A stretch of DNA of 64,000 nucleotides. It comes from Acanthacorydalis orientalis. Taxonomy: Eukaryota; Arthropoda; Insecta; Megaloptera; Corydalidae. The stretch is taken from positions 4,721,001 through 4,785,000 of the forward strand of contig CM068318.1 in the NCBI GenBank assembly GCA_034766995.1, read 5' to 3'. The notes under the pieces were generated by a model, which was not told where the DNA came from, did not search any database, and worked only from the letters and a program-made list of their open reading frames with translations. The translations under genes and the position numbers were made by a program. Below are positions 35,155 through 45,976 of this stretch, in pieces (the first letter of the stretch is position 1; each line of letters starts with the position of its first letter).

Positions 35155-36170
35155 TATATAAATATTTTCCGCTATCCTTAGTGTCTTATTTCTAAAATGT
35201 CTTCAAGATTAATTATCCGTTCATGCTTTGTAATGATTATCAATTAATTATATTGATTGAATGTATTTTCAATAATGTTAAAATGTAATTATTAAATTTT
35301 ACTAATTAACTATTTTTTCATCTAACAATCCGCAGAACTGACCATAAAAATCATCTTCAGAGCACTAAAATACAAAGAAACGTGCGAGATTTTTAATTGA
35401 GCTTTTTATAAGTTACAGATAAAAATTCTCAAGTTTTTGTGTATCTTGGTGCTTGAAAAATAATATAATATTCATTGAAATATGCATAAATAATAATTAA
35501 AAAACAATTTATTATAATTCGTAGACTTCTTTCGACCATACTCCCTCTATGGTTTGTGCAGTAGGAAAAGAATTCATTTATGAAAGTGAATTTATCCCCA
35601 TTGTAATTATTAAAGTTCAGATTTTATCAAAACTGTATAATAGTGAAAATAATACATTTCTCATGTGTAAATAATGGTTAAACTATTTATTGTTATTTAA
35701 ATAACATAAAACGTTTGCTAATTTCGATATTAATCTAATTTTGATTAACATATATAATACATATACATGCATATATAACTATTTTTATTCGAAAGATTTA
35801 TAATAAGATTTGGATTTCGGTTTTATTACTCAGAGACCCGTACGTATCGATAAAATCGTCGACTGTTCCGATATCCATTCTCGGTAATACAATTTTCGAA
35901 AACGATATGTAATTCAGTATTTCCAGTCAGACAGTCTGTGACCTCTTATTTTCATTATTCATAAACATTTACTCGTGTAATACATATTATCTAGTAATAA
36001 CGGCCGTGACCGCTGCTTATAAAAAAAAGCTTTTAGTAAGTGCTGGTTCCGCATGTTTTGTATACATACAGTGTTTTCTCGGTTTTCTTGTATGTATTTT
36101 CTCCCATTTTTGTCATGACTCTGTGTAATTGTTTTTTATGTGTTTCACATGTAATGTTGAAAAGCATGTA

Positions 36171-36173
<3 letters not shown>
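35155..36173. other. AT-rich non-coding DNA with a more complex stretch at 35820-36060
   Basis: No gene is seen. A CpG-containing stretch (ACCCGTACGTATCGA, AATCGTCGACTG, AACGGCCGTGACCGC) lies at 35820-36030 and may be a conserved element. Confidence 0.4.

Positions 36174-36209
<36 letters not shown>
36174..36209. repeat. (TA)n microsatellite
   Basis: A TA run of about 36 bp. The 147-residue frame across it (36040-36483) is an artefact of this repeat. Confidence 0.95.
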
Positions 36210-36213
<4 letters not shown>

Positions 36214-36880
36214 AATGTAACTTTCGAACGTATGACCATGAACTTCGACCAGTCGCTCCCATGGTCCTTGAATTACTCGCGTGATAAGTGTTTCGTGACG
36301 ACACGTGAGACGTTTGTTCAAAAATTAATTAAAAAAACAGTATTGATTTTTTTTTATTGCGTAAATAAAATCTCCATATTCATTATACTATTGTACGAAA
36401 CTTTGTTACTTGTTTCATACATTTATTCATACGCATACGACGTATTTTCATATCTCTATAAAATAACTCCATATTACTGTTAGAAAAATCCGTTAGTGTT
36501 GTTTTTTCATTCATTTTTATTTATTGTTGTGAACCATGCCGACGATATTAAGAACCCGATTCAGTTACAAATATTTAATTTCCTTATTACTGATTTTATC
36601 ACGTTCTGTTGGTTTCGGGCACAATTCTCTCTGATTATATTCAGAGATTTATAATATTGTTATAGGATGTGTGGAGTGTTCTCCGCGTACTTGGTTTTAA
36701 ATTAAATTTGATTAAAAGATAGAATCGGTAGTTTAGTTGTTTAATCGTGAAGATGGAAATTCTTCCACGGGTTTGTAATCGTTTTTATAAAATCGCTGTA
36801 TGCTTTTTCGAAAATTAAGGAATAGTATAAGGTCTAGTTATCGAAACTAGAAGAAAAATATTTCTCAAGTCATATAAGTA
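36210..36880. other. Non-coding DNA, complex at 36215-36320
   Basis: No gene is recognised. GACCAGTCGCTCCCATGGTC and ACTCGCGTGATAAG mark a small complex island. Confidence 0.4.
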
Positions 36881-37418
36881 TTAGGCTGGTAGGAAAATAA
36901 TTGCGGTTTTTGTTTTCTGAATTCTAACTTTATTTTTTTCAATGAAAGTGACATCATGTTAATATCATTTTAAAGAGATTTTTCGGTCTGTATTTTGGTA
37001 AAATCGAATTTGATTTTATTATTAAGTTTTATTGAAATTGGGCTGTTGAATCAAAGATAGAAATGAAGCAAATAAGAGCAATTTTGGAACGAGTTCAAAA
37101 CCGATGGTAAATCATCAGAAACTGTTCGTAAACTAAACGATGTTCTTGATGTGGGTACTGTTAAGGAACGTACAGTGCAGTGGTGGTTTCAAAAATTTCG
37201 TGCTGGGAACGAGAATCATGAATATGAAGGTCACAGGCGTCCTTATTCAGTTTATAAAGACTGAAGGCGAACTAAGCACAACAGTTCGAGGCTTTCACCA
37301 TAGTTAAGCGTCAGTCAACCAACAGTTCTGGATCAGTTAACAGTTAGGAAAATCAAAAAAGAGAAAAAGTATATGAATTTGAAGGTCATAAACCGTAATT
37401 ACTTTTTTACCAGTCTAA
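36881..37418 (+). mobile_element. Mariner-like deletion derivative with both ends, 538 bp
   Basis: The left end TTAGGCTGGTAGGAAAATAA and the right end (minus strand) TTAGACTGGTAAAAAAGTAA are inverted repeats that continue into TTRCGGTTT. TA flanks both (36879-36880 and 37419-37420). The interior encodes the N-terminal third of a mariner transposase: MKQIRAI (about 37062) and, after a frameshift, a segment with KLNDVLDVGTVKERTVQWWF and QKFRAGNENHEYEGHRRP. Motifs match the mariner helix-turn-helix domain. The catalytic domain has been deleted and the right end follows shortly after. The ends and protein are closest to cecropia-type mariners by general knowledge. It is defective by frameshifts, stops and the deletion. 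Confidence 0.9.
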
Positions 37419-37420
37419 TA

Positions 37421-38713
37421 ACTGTTAACAATGATTTCTTTAATTGAGAAAATATTTTTATTTAACTTCCGTATACTCTAGATTTAACATTTTTAGTTTA
37501 TCATCTTTTCTGTTCATTACAAAATAATATCAATGTAAAAATCATTCTTTTAGGTATTAAAAATCACATTCATTCTTATATTTTTTTATGATAAAGACAA
37601 ATATGCCGACAGAAGTTTAGAAAAAGGTTATATAAAAATCGAATTTAACTGATTTAATGAAAAATTTGTTCTCTAAATAAAAACTTTATTTTTACAATAA
37701 AAAAATCGGTCAGAATTCCTTCGGTGTTACAAATATTTAAGAATCGACTGTAAGTTTTTCTGTGTAAGGATTTCTAAATAAATTTAGTTCGGAATGAAAT
37801 TAAATTCTTGGACAGTCACAGTCTCTTTTATACGTGGCTTTTTTAGTTAGTAATTTTTTATTGTAGTACGGAATAAGCGGATAATTTAATATTGAAATAT
37901 TCTCATATAGACTTTTTATAAATATGTAAAATTTTAATTATAAAATAAATTGTACACGTCATGTACTATAAATTTAATATAGAAAATATATTCGAAAGTG
38001 GGGTTTCGTTCCATAAAAACATTCATGTTCGCCGTATCGAACATACATGAAATATTTTCAAACCGAAACATCTACTATATTTACATATAAAAACTTATTT
38101 CGTTGAAATCCGCCCGGTGTGTCTGGATTTTCGAAACAAACACTTCACGTTTATCCACGCATATTTTTTGCACTATGACTTATTTGCGAAACGATCCGAT
38201 TCTGTTTGTAACTCTAATAATAATAATAACAAAATCGCATGAAATTGAAACACTGTGTTTTTCCACCATCTCATTTTTCATTTTCTACTCATGTTGCTGG
38301 AAAACTTTCTTTATTAAGTAAGATATTTTCATCCGATATTTATGACATAAAGTTATGCAGACAAGGTGGTTTGCTATTTCTCACATAATTTATAACGCGA
38401 GTTTATATTTACTTCGATATTAAATTACAGAAAAAAATTCAATTAATAAAGTGTCTCTGGAGTTCACGTTATTGAAATTTATTGGCACAAAAAAGTAGTT
38501 TAATTTGTGAAAAAAGCGATGAGTAGTTTGTGTGAAATGTATTTTCATTAAAGAAATTTTTTTAACGTCTAAATTAGTTATCTATAAACACATTTTATGG
38601 ATTTACAGAAAAAAATGTCTCTTTTTAAAGATGTAAAGATCTCCTTTTAATATTTTAGAACGTTTTTTATTTTTATTCGGTTAATTTTAAATTTAAAAAT
38701 AGTACAATTATTT

Positions 38714-38716
<3 letters not shown>
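37421..38716. other. AT-rich non-coding DNA
   Basis: No gene is recognised. Confidence 0.5.

Positions 38717-38798
<82 letters not shown>
38717..38798. repeat. (TA)n microsatellite, longest pure run
   Basis: An essentially pure TA run of about 82 bp, the longest in the window. Confidence 0.95.
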
Positions 38799-38800
<2 letters not shown>

Positions 38801-39289
38801 TAATGGATATAAGATATTTGTAAAAACTCTCTTATATGATTTCGATTTTTAGCCATGTAGTTTTTCGTCAGCTTTGAAAACTTTTCCATGTCAGTTTCGT
38901 TCTTTGTCGCAGAAAGAATGATAGTTTGGAACTGTTAAGTTGACATATGTCAACGACACAGTTGACAAAAGTTTGAGACTTTTATATACGGTGTTTCTCT
39001 TTACAGATTTTGTCATGAACGAAACATGTTTATAATTCAACAGATATAATAATTATTTATAAGCAAATTCGTTATGAATGTTTATTTATAATTACGGAAT
39101 CATTTTTTATATGAAATTTTTGATATTTTATATAAAAAAATTATGTATTTTATTTATGAAATTTTTGTAAATTTTCATTTATCTTTCGTTGTCTCATTCA
39201 GATAAGTCTGCAAGTTTACAAGACTTAAAGAGAGATTTATTGAATCTATCTATAAATAAAAAATAGTCTCGTCGCTATACATACGTTTG
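38799..39289. other. AT-rich non-coding DNA
   Basis: No gene is seen. A TTGACATATGTCAACG palindrome lies at about 38939-38954. Confidence 0.5.
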
Positions 39290-39650
39290 ATTTGTGCTCT
39301 GATTGGTTGATATCGGTCACGTGGTCTCTTTTGATTGGTTGATATCAGTCAAATGATGTGTTCTGTTTCACGGTGTATAATGAAAGAAGGTGTATGATTT
39401 TAATGTAAAACTGATAAGAAATTTATTCAAAATATTTTATTCACTGAATTTAGGGTAAAAAAATTGATACACATTTTAACATTGTGTTTTATTATGTTAA
39501 TTTTTATAAACTTTTCTGATAAAAATTTTCCGACTTGTATTTTACGGGGATTATTTGTGTATAATTTGTTAATTTCTGTTGTATTTATCAGAGCGTAGAC
39601 AAATTCCACCTGTCAGGGCTGTCGAACGTAGCAAACACGAAGCAGATTCT
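39290..39650 (+). repeat. Four-copy dispersed repeat family R, copy B
   Basis: The best preserved internal structure of the family. Near the 5' side there are two tandem units of TGATTGGTTGATATCRGTCA (39299-39350), each with an inverted CCAAT box. Then follow TTTCACGGTGTATAATGAAA, GTAAAACTGATAAGAAATTT, ACACATTTTAACATTGTGTT, TAATTTGTTAATTTCTGTTG and the terminal TCGAACGTAGCAAACACGAA. The doubled CCAAT-type boxes followed by a TATAA-like site resemble an LTR U3 region. SINE or MITE origin is not excluded, because neither TG...CA ends nor inverted ends were found. There is no coding content. Confidence 0.75.
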
Positions 39651-40559
39651 GCTAATGTTTTAAAATATATAAATTTTTTATTTATTATTAATTTTTATAT
39701 CAATAACACCTCTTTGTTATAAAATAATAGTTTTATAAAATTATAACGAAAACTATTTTCAATAAGTTATATAATTTGCAATACTGTCTAGTATGAAATT
39801 GATATTTTCTTGACAGGCTTAGTGTTTTTAAATCGTATAAATTATTATTTTTTAAGAGTAGTTTCGGCTCTTGGGCTATCTTTAGGTTCTTGCAGCAGAG
39901 GAAAAATCAATAAAAGATTTTAATGAACAGACTATTGATGAATACACTGAGTATAATTAAAGTTTTTTTTTAAAAAAAAGTACATGGTGATTAGTATAAT
40001 ATTCTTAGCAGTTTAACTCATGTACCTCAAAAAATAATCATCAGTCTAAATGACTTGTTTGAAGAAGATTACTTGAAATTAAAAAAACATCTTGAAAATA
40101 TAATAAACAAAAATACACTAGTCTTCAAAGTACATGTATCAATTTATATATATATATATATATTTAATAAAGTGCCGTCATTACCAAAATTCATACATAA
40201 ATCAATATTCTGTCAGTGAATGTATTTTACTTAATCATCCCCTGCCGAAAATTCTAATTATAGAAACATTACTTTTCGAAAAGTTTCAATGCCAGTAGTT
40301 CAACGGAAAGGAGATTTCATCGGATCTAATAACTTGTTGTAAGTGAAACAGGGAAACTATGTATTCAACTATAATAGTCTCGGTTAGTTGTTAAGGGAGA
40401 TCTCGATTGTAAATTTATGCACGCTTGTTTGTTTCGAAGAAATGCAATTCCTTTCATTTAAAACTACAAAAGACGTTCAGGAACTGCTCGTTTTTCAGTC
40501 AAGTATTACAGAATAATTTATAGTAATAAATTCATTTATCATTCGGTATACATACAATA

Positions 40560-40561
<2 letters not shown>
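39651..40561. other. AT-rich non-coding DNA, complex at 40240-40360
   Basis: No gene is seen. A (TA)n of about 21 bp lies at 40144. The stretch 40240-40360 is a small, more complex island. Confidence 0.45.

Positions 40562-40603
<42 letters not shown>
40562..40603. repeat. (TA)n microsatellite
   Basis: A TA run of about 42 bp. Confidence 0.95.
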
Positions 40604-40611
<8 letters not shown>

Positions 40612-41064
40612 AGATATTCGTGAAATAATGACACATCCAATCAAAAACACATTGTTCTGAATAGTGACTTAAAGTGAATATTTACTTCAAAATAGTAACG
40701 CTGTAAATTATTTCTACAAATTTTTTGAATTCTCAGAATAACAAACCCTCTTTGTATGGTATTCAAAAGAATTCCGCACATGAAACTCGGGTTATAATCA
40801 TTTTCAAAATGTAAATTGTGATAAAAACATTGCTTTCTCAGAATAAGCGAATTTTGGAAACATTAGATAGAGTATGAATTTGTTAAATACTAAATCGTTG
40901 TTATTGATAAAATGATATACTTTTCATGAAATACAAGACAAAATGAAATAAGCTTAGTAGTTTTTATAATTACAAGTTTGAAATTTAAAATTCGAAATAG
41001 CAGAACTTTTGAAATAGGGATCAATTGTTTGTAATAATTGAGTCATTATTTTGTGAGTCTACTG
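40604..41064. other. AT-rich non-coding DNA
   Basis: No gene is recognised. Confidence 0.5.
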
Positions 41065-41088
41065 TATATATATATATATATATATATA
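41065..41088. repeat. (TA)n microsatellite
   Basis: A TA run of about 24 bp that replaces the first bases of the next element. Confidence 0.95.
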
Positions 41089-41295
41089 AACAAATTATTT
41101 CGGTGCCTTCCTTATAGAAAATGAATGTTTACAAAAAAACGGAACACATCTCAATCCATAACTTATCTCCTGTTATTTTATATAATTTTACACCATCCGG
41201 CAGCTAACTGATGAATTATTTGTTGAAAAAAATATGGCATCTTTGAATCGATGAAATTGTCAAAGCATTTTCGGATCGATCTTAACTTTTTTTTG
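41089..41295 (+). mobile_element. Mariner-type family 2, 5' fragment
   Basis: AACAAATTATTTCGGTGCCT, then TTATAGAAAATGAATGTTTA and an AAACGGAACACATCTCAATC box, align with 34632 and 19252. The alignment runs through a GAATCGATGAA box to about 41295, where a LINE tail begins. The TTAGGTGT terminus is lost to the (TA)n array. Confidence 0.75.
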
Positions 41296-41610
41296 ACAGA
41301 TCTTGTCCAGTAACAGATAAGAAAAAAAAGATAGACACGAAAACAAATTGGTGTGACCGATATAATGAGAAGAGTGAAGAGTTCAAAAGGGAATAGGCTG
41401 GACATATTGTAAGAAGAAAAGGCAATCGATTGACAAGAAAAATTATTGACTAAGAACTGACATTTTGAAAGATCCAAAAAAGACCAATCGACAGATGGGA
41501 TAAGGATATGAGAAAAAAAAATATGGAAGAGAGGCATTGAGTGTTTGAACTGTGAAGTTCGGAAGAGGTTTTCATCTAGCAGTAGATCGGAAGAGGTTGA
41601 TGATTATGTA
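41296..41610 (+). pseudogene. LINE reverse-transcriptase C-terminal tail
   Basis: One plus-strand frame reads a stop, then AGHIVRRKGNRLTRKIID, a stop, ELTF, a stop, then KIQKRPIDRWDKDMRKK. This is the familiar C-terminal signature of insect LINEs: WAGHIxRRxxNRWTxKI, then RGRPxxRWxDDI+K. The Trp before AGH is a stop here. It is followed by a GTTGATGATTATG tail and a TA run, as at LINE 3' ends that finish in short repeats. Only the last hundred or so codons are present (5' truncated, as usual for LINE copies). It appears to have landed in or beside a mariner-type fragment. The 119-residue frame on the minus strand here is its shadow. Confidence 0.85.
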
Positions 41611-41690
41611 TATATATATATATATCCATTATTTTAAATATTTAAAAATGTATTAAATATAAATTATAATTCGATGTTGAAGTTCCAGTT
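41611..41690. repeat. Short (TA)n and AT-rich spacer
   Basis: A TA run of about 16 bp directly follows the LINE tail. Confidence 0.8.
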
Positions 41691-41990
41691 CGCCTCCACA
41701 ATAATAAATGTAACGGCGTAAAAGCAAACAATGAACTTAAACAAAACAACATATATAATAAACCAATTACGAGAGTTTTACCATCAGTATGTACGTATTA
41801 TACATACAGTGTTCGAGTGTGTTCGTATATACATTGATATCGGCCACCTGAACAAATTTCAACCAACAAATGACAGTATGCAAATGCCGCACATTCATTA
41901 TGGATTTATCAATGCACCCACTTTCAATATTCAATCGGAACGGCTGAAACAGACCCTATTGCGAAGGAAATACTGAATAATTCAAATGAC
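41691..41990. promoter_or_regulatory. Complex island with POU octamer
   Basis: Higher complexity than its flanks. It contains TATCGGCCACCTGAAC (E-box CACCTG), a perfect POU octamer ATGCAAAT (41879-41886), a CATTCATTATGG core and several CpG sites. The 81-residue frame 41731-41976 has no known domain. It is a possible enhancer or conserved element. Confidence 0.35.
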
Positions 41991-42040
41991 GAATAAAATT
42001 AGTTTTCTCCAATTTAATTTCATATAAAATTGATATACAA

Positions 42041-42110
42041 ATATATATATATATATATATATATATGTGTATGTGTATGTGTGTGTGTGTGTGTGTGTAT
42101 GTATATACAT
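42041..42110. repeat. Compound (TA)n(TG)n microsatellite
   Basis: TA, then interrupted TG/TATG units, about 70 bp. Confidence 0.95.
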
Positions 42111-43145
42111 TTTTTTTTAAAAAAAAACATTAAATTTTTCGTTTATATAAGCTCAAGGAAAAATATTTTATAGTGATTTTATTGTTGCTATAAACGTAAT
42201 AAGTACATTTTATAAATAAAAGCGTACGAAGAAAATACATATGACGAAGAATTCTTCTTAATCTTGATCACTTGGAAATATTTCGGAATTGTGTCGTTCT
42301 GTAGGAAATATTTCTGCGTAGAGTACGAAAAAGTATATGTGTTTAAACTGTAAATGGATTTATTTCTACCAATTACGTACTTATTTCAATCTAAATTAAG
42401 TCACAAATCCGCTAGCGTTTCAACGCCTGTTACATAATTTATTGGTCACGAAAATATAATTCATGATTTATATGCGTAATTTAGTTTAATCACGACATGA
42501 AAACAGTTGTCAATAAGCTGACCTAGTTCTTTCATATATTTTTTTCTTTGAAGTTGATCAATTTTAGTCGAAGAAAAAGTCTGGTATGAGAATTATATAC
42601 GAAACGAAGACAGTTCATAGAATTTATAAAAAAACAAAAAAATATTGATGTTCGTTCTTGCTGGAAAAGAAATATTGTTTTGTTTCAAGAAAATATATAA
42701 AAAATAATTAAGCTTAAAGTATTATTTATGATAAAGAGAAAGTAGAAATGATACTCCAATAAATTTTTTTATTGATATTGAGATAAAACTCACTTTTGCG
42801 AACGGCTTTCACTCCTTTGCAAACCAAATAGAATTTTTTTAATAAAAAAAAACATACTAATTGATTATAGAATATTTGAATTCTTGCTCATGGGTATTTT
42901 TATGAAAATTCCATTAACCGCAAAGTTAACCCTTTGTGGATGAGTATTTTCTTAACAGTAATTCTTGCTGGATCGAATGTACTTTTTGTATAAAGTGACA
43001 TTATGTGTTGAAGAGTTAAATATAAGATATTAAGTAAAAAATAATGTAAAACGGGAAGCAAAAAATAACAGTTTACAGTTACTTTATGATGTAATAGTAT
43101 TAACAATCCATTGACAAATAAAGAAATATATCCATTGATGGTACA
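42111..43145. other. AT-rich non-coding DNA
   Basis: No gene is recognised. Confidence 0.5.
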
Positions 43146-43197
43146 GCTAACGAAATTACTTTTTGTTGCTTTACAGGCGACATTAGACCTAGTAAGT
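43146..43197 (+). other. Candidate 15-base microexon with strong splice signals
   Basis: A consensus branch point CTAAC (43147-43151) is followed by a pyrimidine tract ending TTTTTGTTGCTTTACAG (AG at 43175-43176). The next 15 bases, GCGACATTAGACCTA (43177-43191), are followed at once by a perfect donor GTAAGT (43192-43197). The exon is a multiple of three and in phase 0 reads ATLDL. Branch-to-AG spacing (about 26 bases) is normal. Microexons of 6-30 bases are common in neuronal genes of insects. There is no transcript evidence here, and the gene, if any, is unknown. Confidence 0.35.
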
Positions 43198-43619
43198 AGA
43201 AGTGTGATGCCACTTGTATGATGAAATTCAACCTCAAAGAGTTAATATAGAAAAAGTCTGTTTTTTTTTAAAAAAAAAAATTAAACTCTTAAATGTATTT
43301 GATTTTTATATCTGGGTATCTTCAATAACTCACTCTGTTTTGTTACTTTCTTATTATTTTTCTTAAAAAATTAAAATTATGTCAAATAAAGTTGCGTTCA
43401 AAAAGCCTACTTTTTTAGTGCTGTCCGCTACTATTTTGTCTTGAAGTTTTCTGTGTCCGATTTATTACTTTGAGATTTTTGAGAGAATGACACATGATTT
43501 GTCAATATAATATTTCAATACTTAATTTTAATTTGAGTTTTTCGTTCTCTAATCTAGAATATTAACACATGAAATGTATTTATATACTTTGAAAAACGTT
43601 AATTGTTATAGAGTGGACG
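43198..43619. other. AT-rich non-coding DNA
   Basis: No gene is recognised. Confidence 0.5.
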
Positions 43620-44260
43620 TACATTGATCAAACATAGTTTTATTAAGCACGAACTATCCAATTAGGATCCTGTCTGGTACATTTCTACAATAATAACTTC
43701 ATAGTGAAGTCTTTGCATTCGACATCAAATCAAACGATACACTAGACCCTCTACCAACAATGCACAAGTGGTTTCGTATGAGCCCTTGCATCGGTTTCAA
43801 ATATCAGGAGCTTAAAAACCAGTTCGCAGGCTATAGACACATCCACAGTACGAATTTGTGTGCGTTTGCAAAACTATGCCGTGTGCGTGGGCCGCAATAA
43901 ACAAACCACCGAAGCTGCTCTATCTGCCACGACGTGTTTATGTGCATTGCACAAAGCGTTCACTTCCCCTGCTTCATGCAGAGCATATACACACACACAT
44001 ATATTTATACGGTGTACCTATACACCGGCCGCACAACAGCAAGCCACTATTTGGATGTTTTTACAACAAACATAGTCGTATTTGTCAATGTACACTACTG
44101 TTTATGCTGTTACAAAAACATTCAGTATTGTAATAGTATTCACTGTTGCTAGGCACGTATATGTTTACCAAATTTACGAACGGCGACCGAAACGGTCAAT
44201 TGTGAAAGCACCGTGGAATTACACTAGTTTATATGATGTACGCAGGATGTAACATGTTAA
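43620..44260. promoter_or_regulatory. Extended complex CpG-containing island
   Basis: About 640 bp of clearly higher complexity, for example AGGATCCTGTCTGGTAC, GCCGTGTGCGTGGGCCGC, CTGCCACGACGTG, ACACCGGCCGCACAACAG and ACGAACGGCGACCGAAACGG. Three overlapping plus-strand frames of 71-91 residues occur together, as expected when stop codons are diluted. None has a recognisable domain. It is the longest such island in the window and a good candidate for a conserved enhancer cluster or a non-coding transcript. Confidence 0.4.
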
Positions 44261-44271
44261 AATGGAACTCG

Positions 44272-44279
<8 letters not shown>

Positions 44280-44303
<24 letters not shown>
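44280..44303. repeat. (TA)n microsatellite
   Basis: A TA run of about 24 bp. Confidence 0.9.
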
Positions 44304-44722
44304 GTAATTCTTTTTTATCTGTATCGGTTATTACGAAAACCGTGCTCGTTTTCCGTATTGGATATGAATTTAGAAATGCTCTTTAATTAAAAAATATATA
44401 TAAATCGATACAGGAAAATGATACAACAAGGTACGAGTTTAAAAGAAAAAAATGTTTGTGTGTAGTGTATTCTTATACATTCTATAAAATGCAATCATAA
44501 AATTTTACTTTGATAGTATTTAGGTTTCGTGTAATTATGAACAATACTTCACTATAGTATATAATTATAAGGATAATAAAAATATATATTAAAAATTCTT
44601 AATGATATCTTTTACATCTAGTTTGAATGTAAATGTGGTCAAAATGTAAAATTAGTAATAAAAAATACTTGTTTACTGGAATTTAAATCCTGATATAAAA
44701 AAAATTTAATAAATTACTATGG
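44304..44722. other. AT-rich non-coding DNA
   Basis: No gene is recognised. Confidence 0.5.
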
Positions 44723-45100
44723 GGTTCTGTTATCTGCTCGCTGCATTCGACAACCATCGGTGTGTGAGGACTTTGCCCTTACCTACTCTCCTCTAACAAT
44801 TAACAAATTGTACAAACAAATAATCCGTGTAACGTGTAAGTTGTGAGATTTTTATTGGAAAAGTTTTTAAAAATTAACAACAAAATACAGTGTTAACATG
44901 TGTAAAACTTGTTTTTATTCTAAAGTTTCAGTCACTACTGAATAAATTTTCAGTAAAAAATCAGTTTTACACTGAAACCTTATATCCTATTATTGATATC
45001 AGCCGATCAGAAAACAGATCAAGTGATCACAATCAGCCAGTCAGAACATGAATAAGAATCAAAGAGGAGGACCAATTTTTATTTATATAAAGATATAAAA
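44723..45100 (-). repeat. Four-copy dispersed repeat family R, copy C
   Basis: Inverted relative to copies A and B. Read on the minus strand it begins ATTGGTCCTCCTCTTTGATT (as copy D does). It then has GTTCTGACTGGCTGATTGTG, TGATCGGCTGATATCA, GTGTAAAACTGATTTTTTAC, TACACATGTTAACACTGTAT, CAATTTGTTAATTGTTAGAG and TCGAATGCAGCGAGCAGATA. It keeps both the 5' GGTCCTCCTC box and the 3' end, so it may span the full family unit of about 375 bp. Confidence 0.75.
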
Positions 45101-45208
45101 AAGGATTTTTTAGTAATTAAAAAAAAATGATACAATCTTTTTATATATAAAACATAATTCCAACATAAATTATTTCGATTAATAAAGTTAATTATTAGCT
45201 GATAAAAA

Positions 45209-45253
45209 TGTATATGAATTGATAAGTCATAAGTCGCAATTGTTTTTCTACCA

Positions 45254-45259
<6 letters not shown>
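45209..45259 (+). mobile_element. Mariner-like 3' end fragment
   Basis: TATATGAATTGATAAGTCAT then AAGTCGCAATTGTTTTTCTA and CCATTCTAA, followed by TA. This matches the 3' terminus of the elements at 36881 and 47333 (GAATTTGAAGGTCATAAACC, CAATTATTTTTCTACC, AACCTAA). Only about 50 bp survive, ending exactly at a (TA)n array. Confidence 0.75.

Positions 45260-45299
<40 letters not shown>
45259..45299. repeat. (TA)n microsatellite
   Basis: A TA run of about 41 bp that begins at the mariner 3' end. Confidence 0.95.
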
Positions 45300-45303
<4 letters not shown>

Positions 45304-45680
45304 GATAAGACACAAGTATCATTTAATTTAAAAAAAATAATCATTATATTGAAACACTTCTTACATTCTTAGAGTGTATTTAGAAATACATTCCTCTTGA
45401 ACTAAATTTCAGTCGATAGAAATGTTTTTCTTTCTACAGAACAAAATTTCTTACGTTTACACACAATTTCTTGTTGGCTATTTATAAAATGTTTGTCTTT
45501 TATTAGAAACTCGTTAAAATAAAATTTATTTTTATAAAGAAAACCATTCTTAATCTATGAAAATGATAAATTATTATTTGAAAAATGATCGTTGCTATAT
45601 ACAGTTTCATTAATCGGATAATATATCTAAAGTAATTATAAAATATTTACTTTTATTCAAACTTACCTACACATAAGTTT
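45300..45680. other. AT-rich non-coding DNA
   Basis: No gene is recognised. Confidence 0.5.
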
Positions 45681-45685
45681 ATATG

Positions 45686-45747
<62 letters not shown>
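45681..45747. repeat. (TA)n microsatellite with interruptions
   Basis: A TA run with GTA and CATA interruptions, about 67 bp. Confidence 0.95.
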
Positions 45748-45751
<4 letters not shown>

Positions 45752-45930
45752 CATACATACACATACATGAATGTGTATATGTTTTCAGGTAGCTTACTTC
45801 CTAGTGAAATAATTTATTTTCTGTAAGATTTTTTGACACTTTTTTACATTTGCGTGCTTAGGTAGTATAACAATGTATACTTTGTAGGTACGAACAAGTT
45901 TAATTTATATTTGTGTGCGGAGTAGTACGC

Positions 45931-45934
<4 letters not shown>

Positions 45935-45974
<40 letters not shown>
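45935..45974. repeat. (TA)n microsatellite
   Basis: A TA run of about 40 bp. Confidence 0.95.

Positions 45975-45976
<2 letters not shown>

Noticed and set aside
36040..36483. 147-codon plus-strand open frame, the longest in the window
   Set aside because: It runs through a (TA)n microsatellite as a Tyr-Ile repeat, is hydrophobic and low-complexity, and shows no domain. Frames on the other strand also run through the same repeat.
41178..41537. 119-codon minus-strand open frame
   Set aside because: It is antisense to a recognisable LINE reverse-transcriptase tail.
45660..45690. Minus-strand TAG|GTAAGT junction
   Set aside because: There is no pyrimidine tract before the AG on that strand; it overlaps the edge of a TA array.
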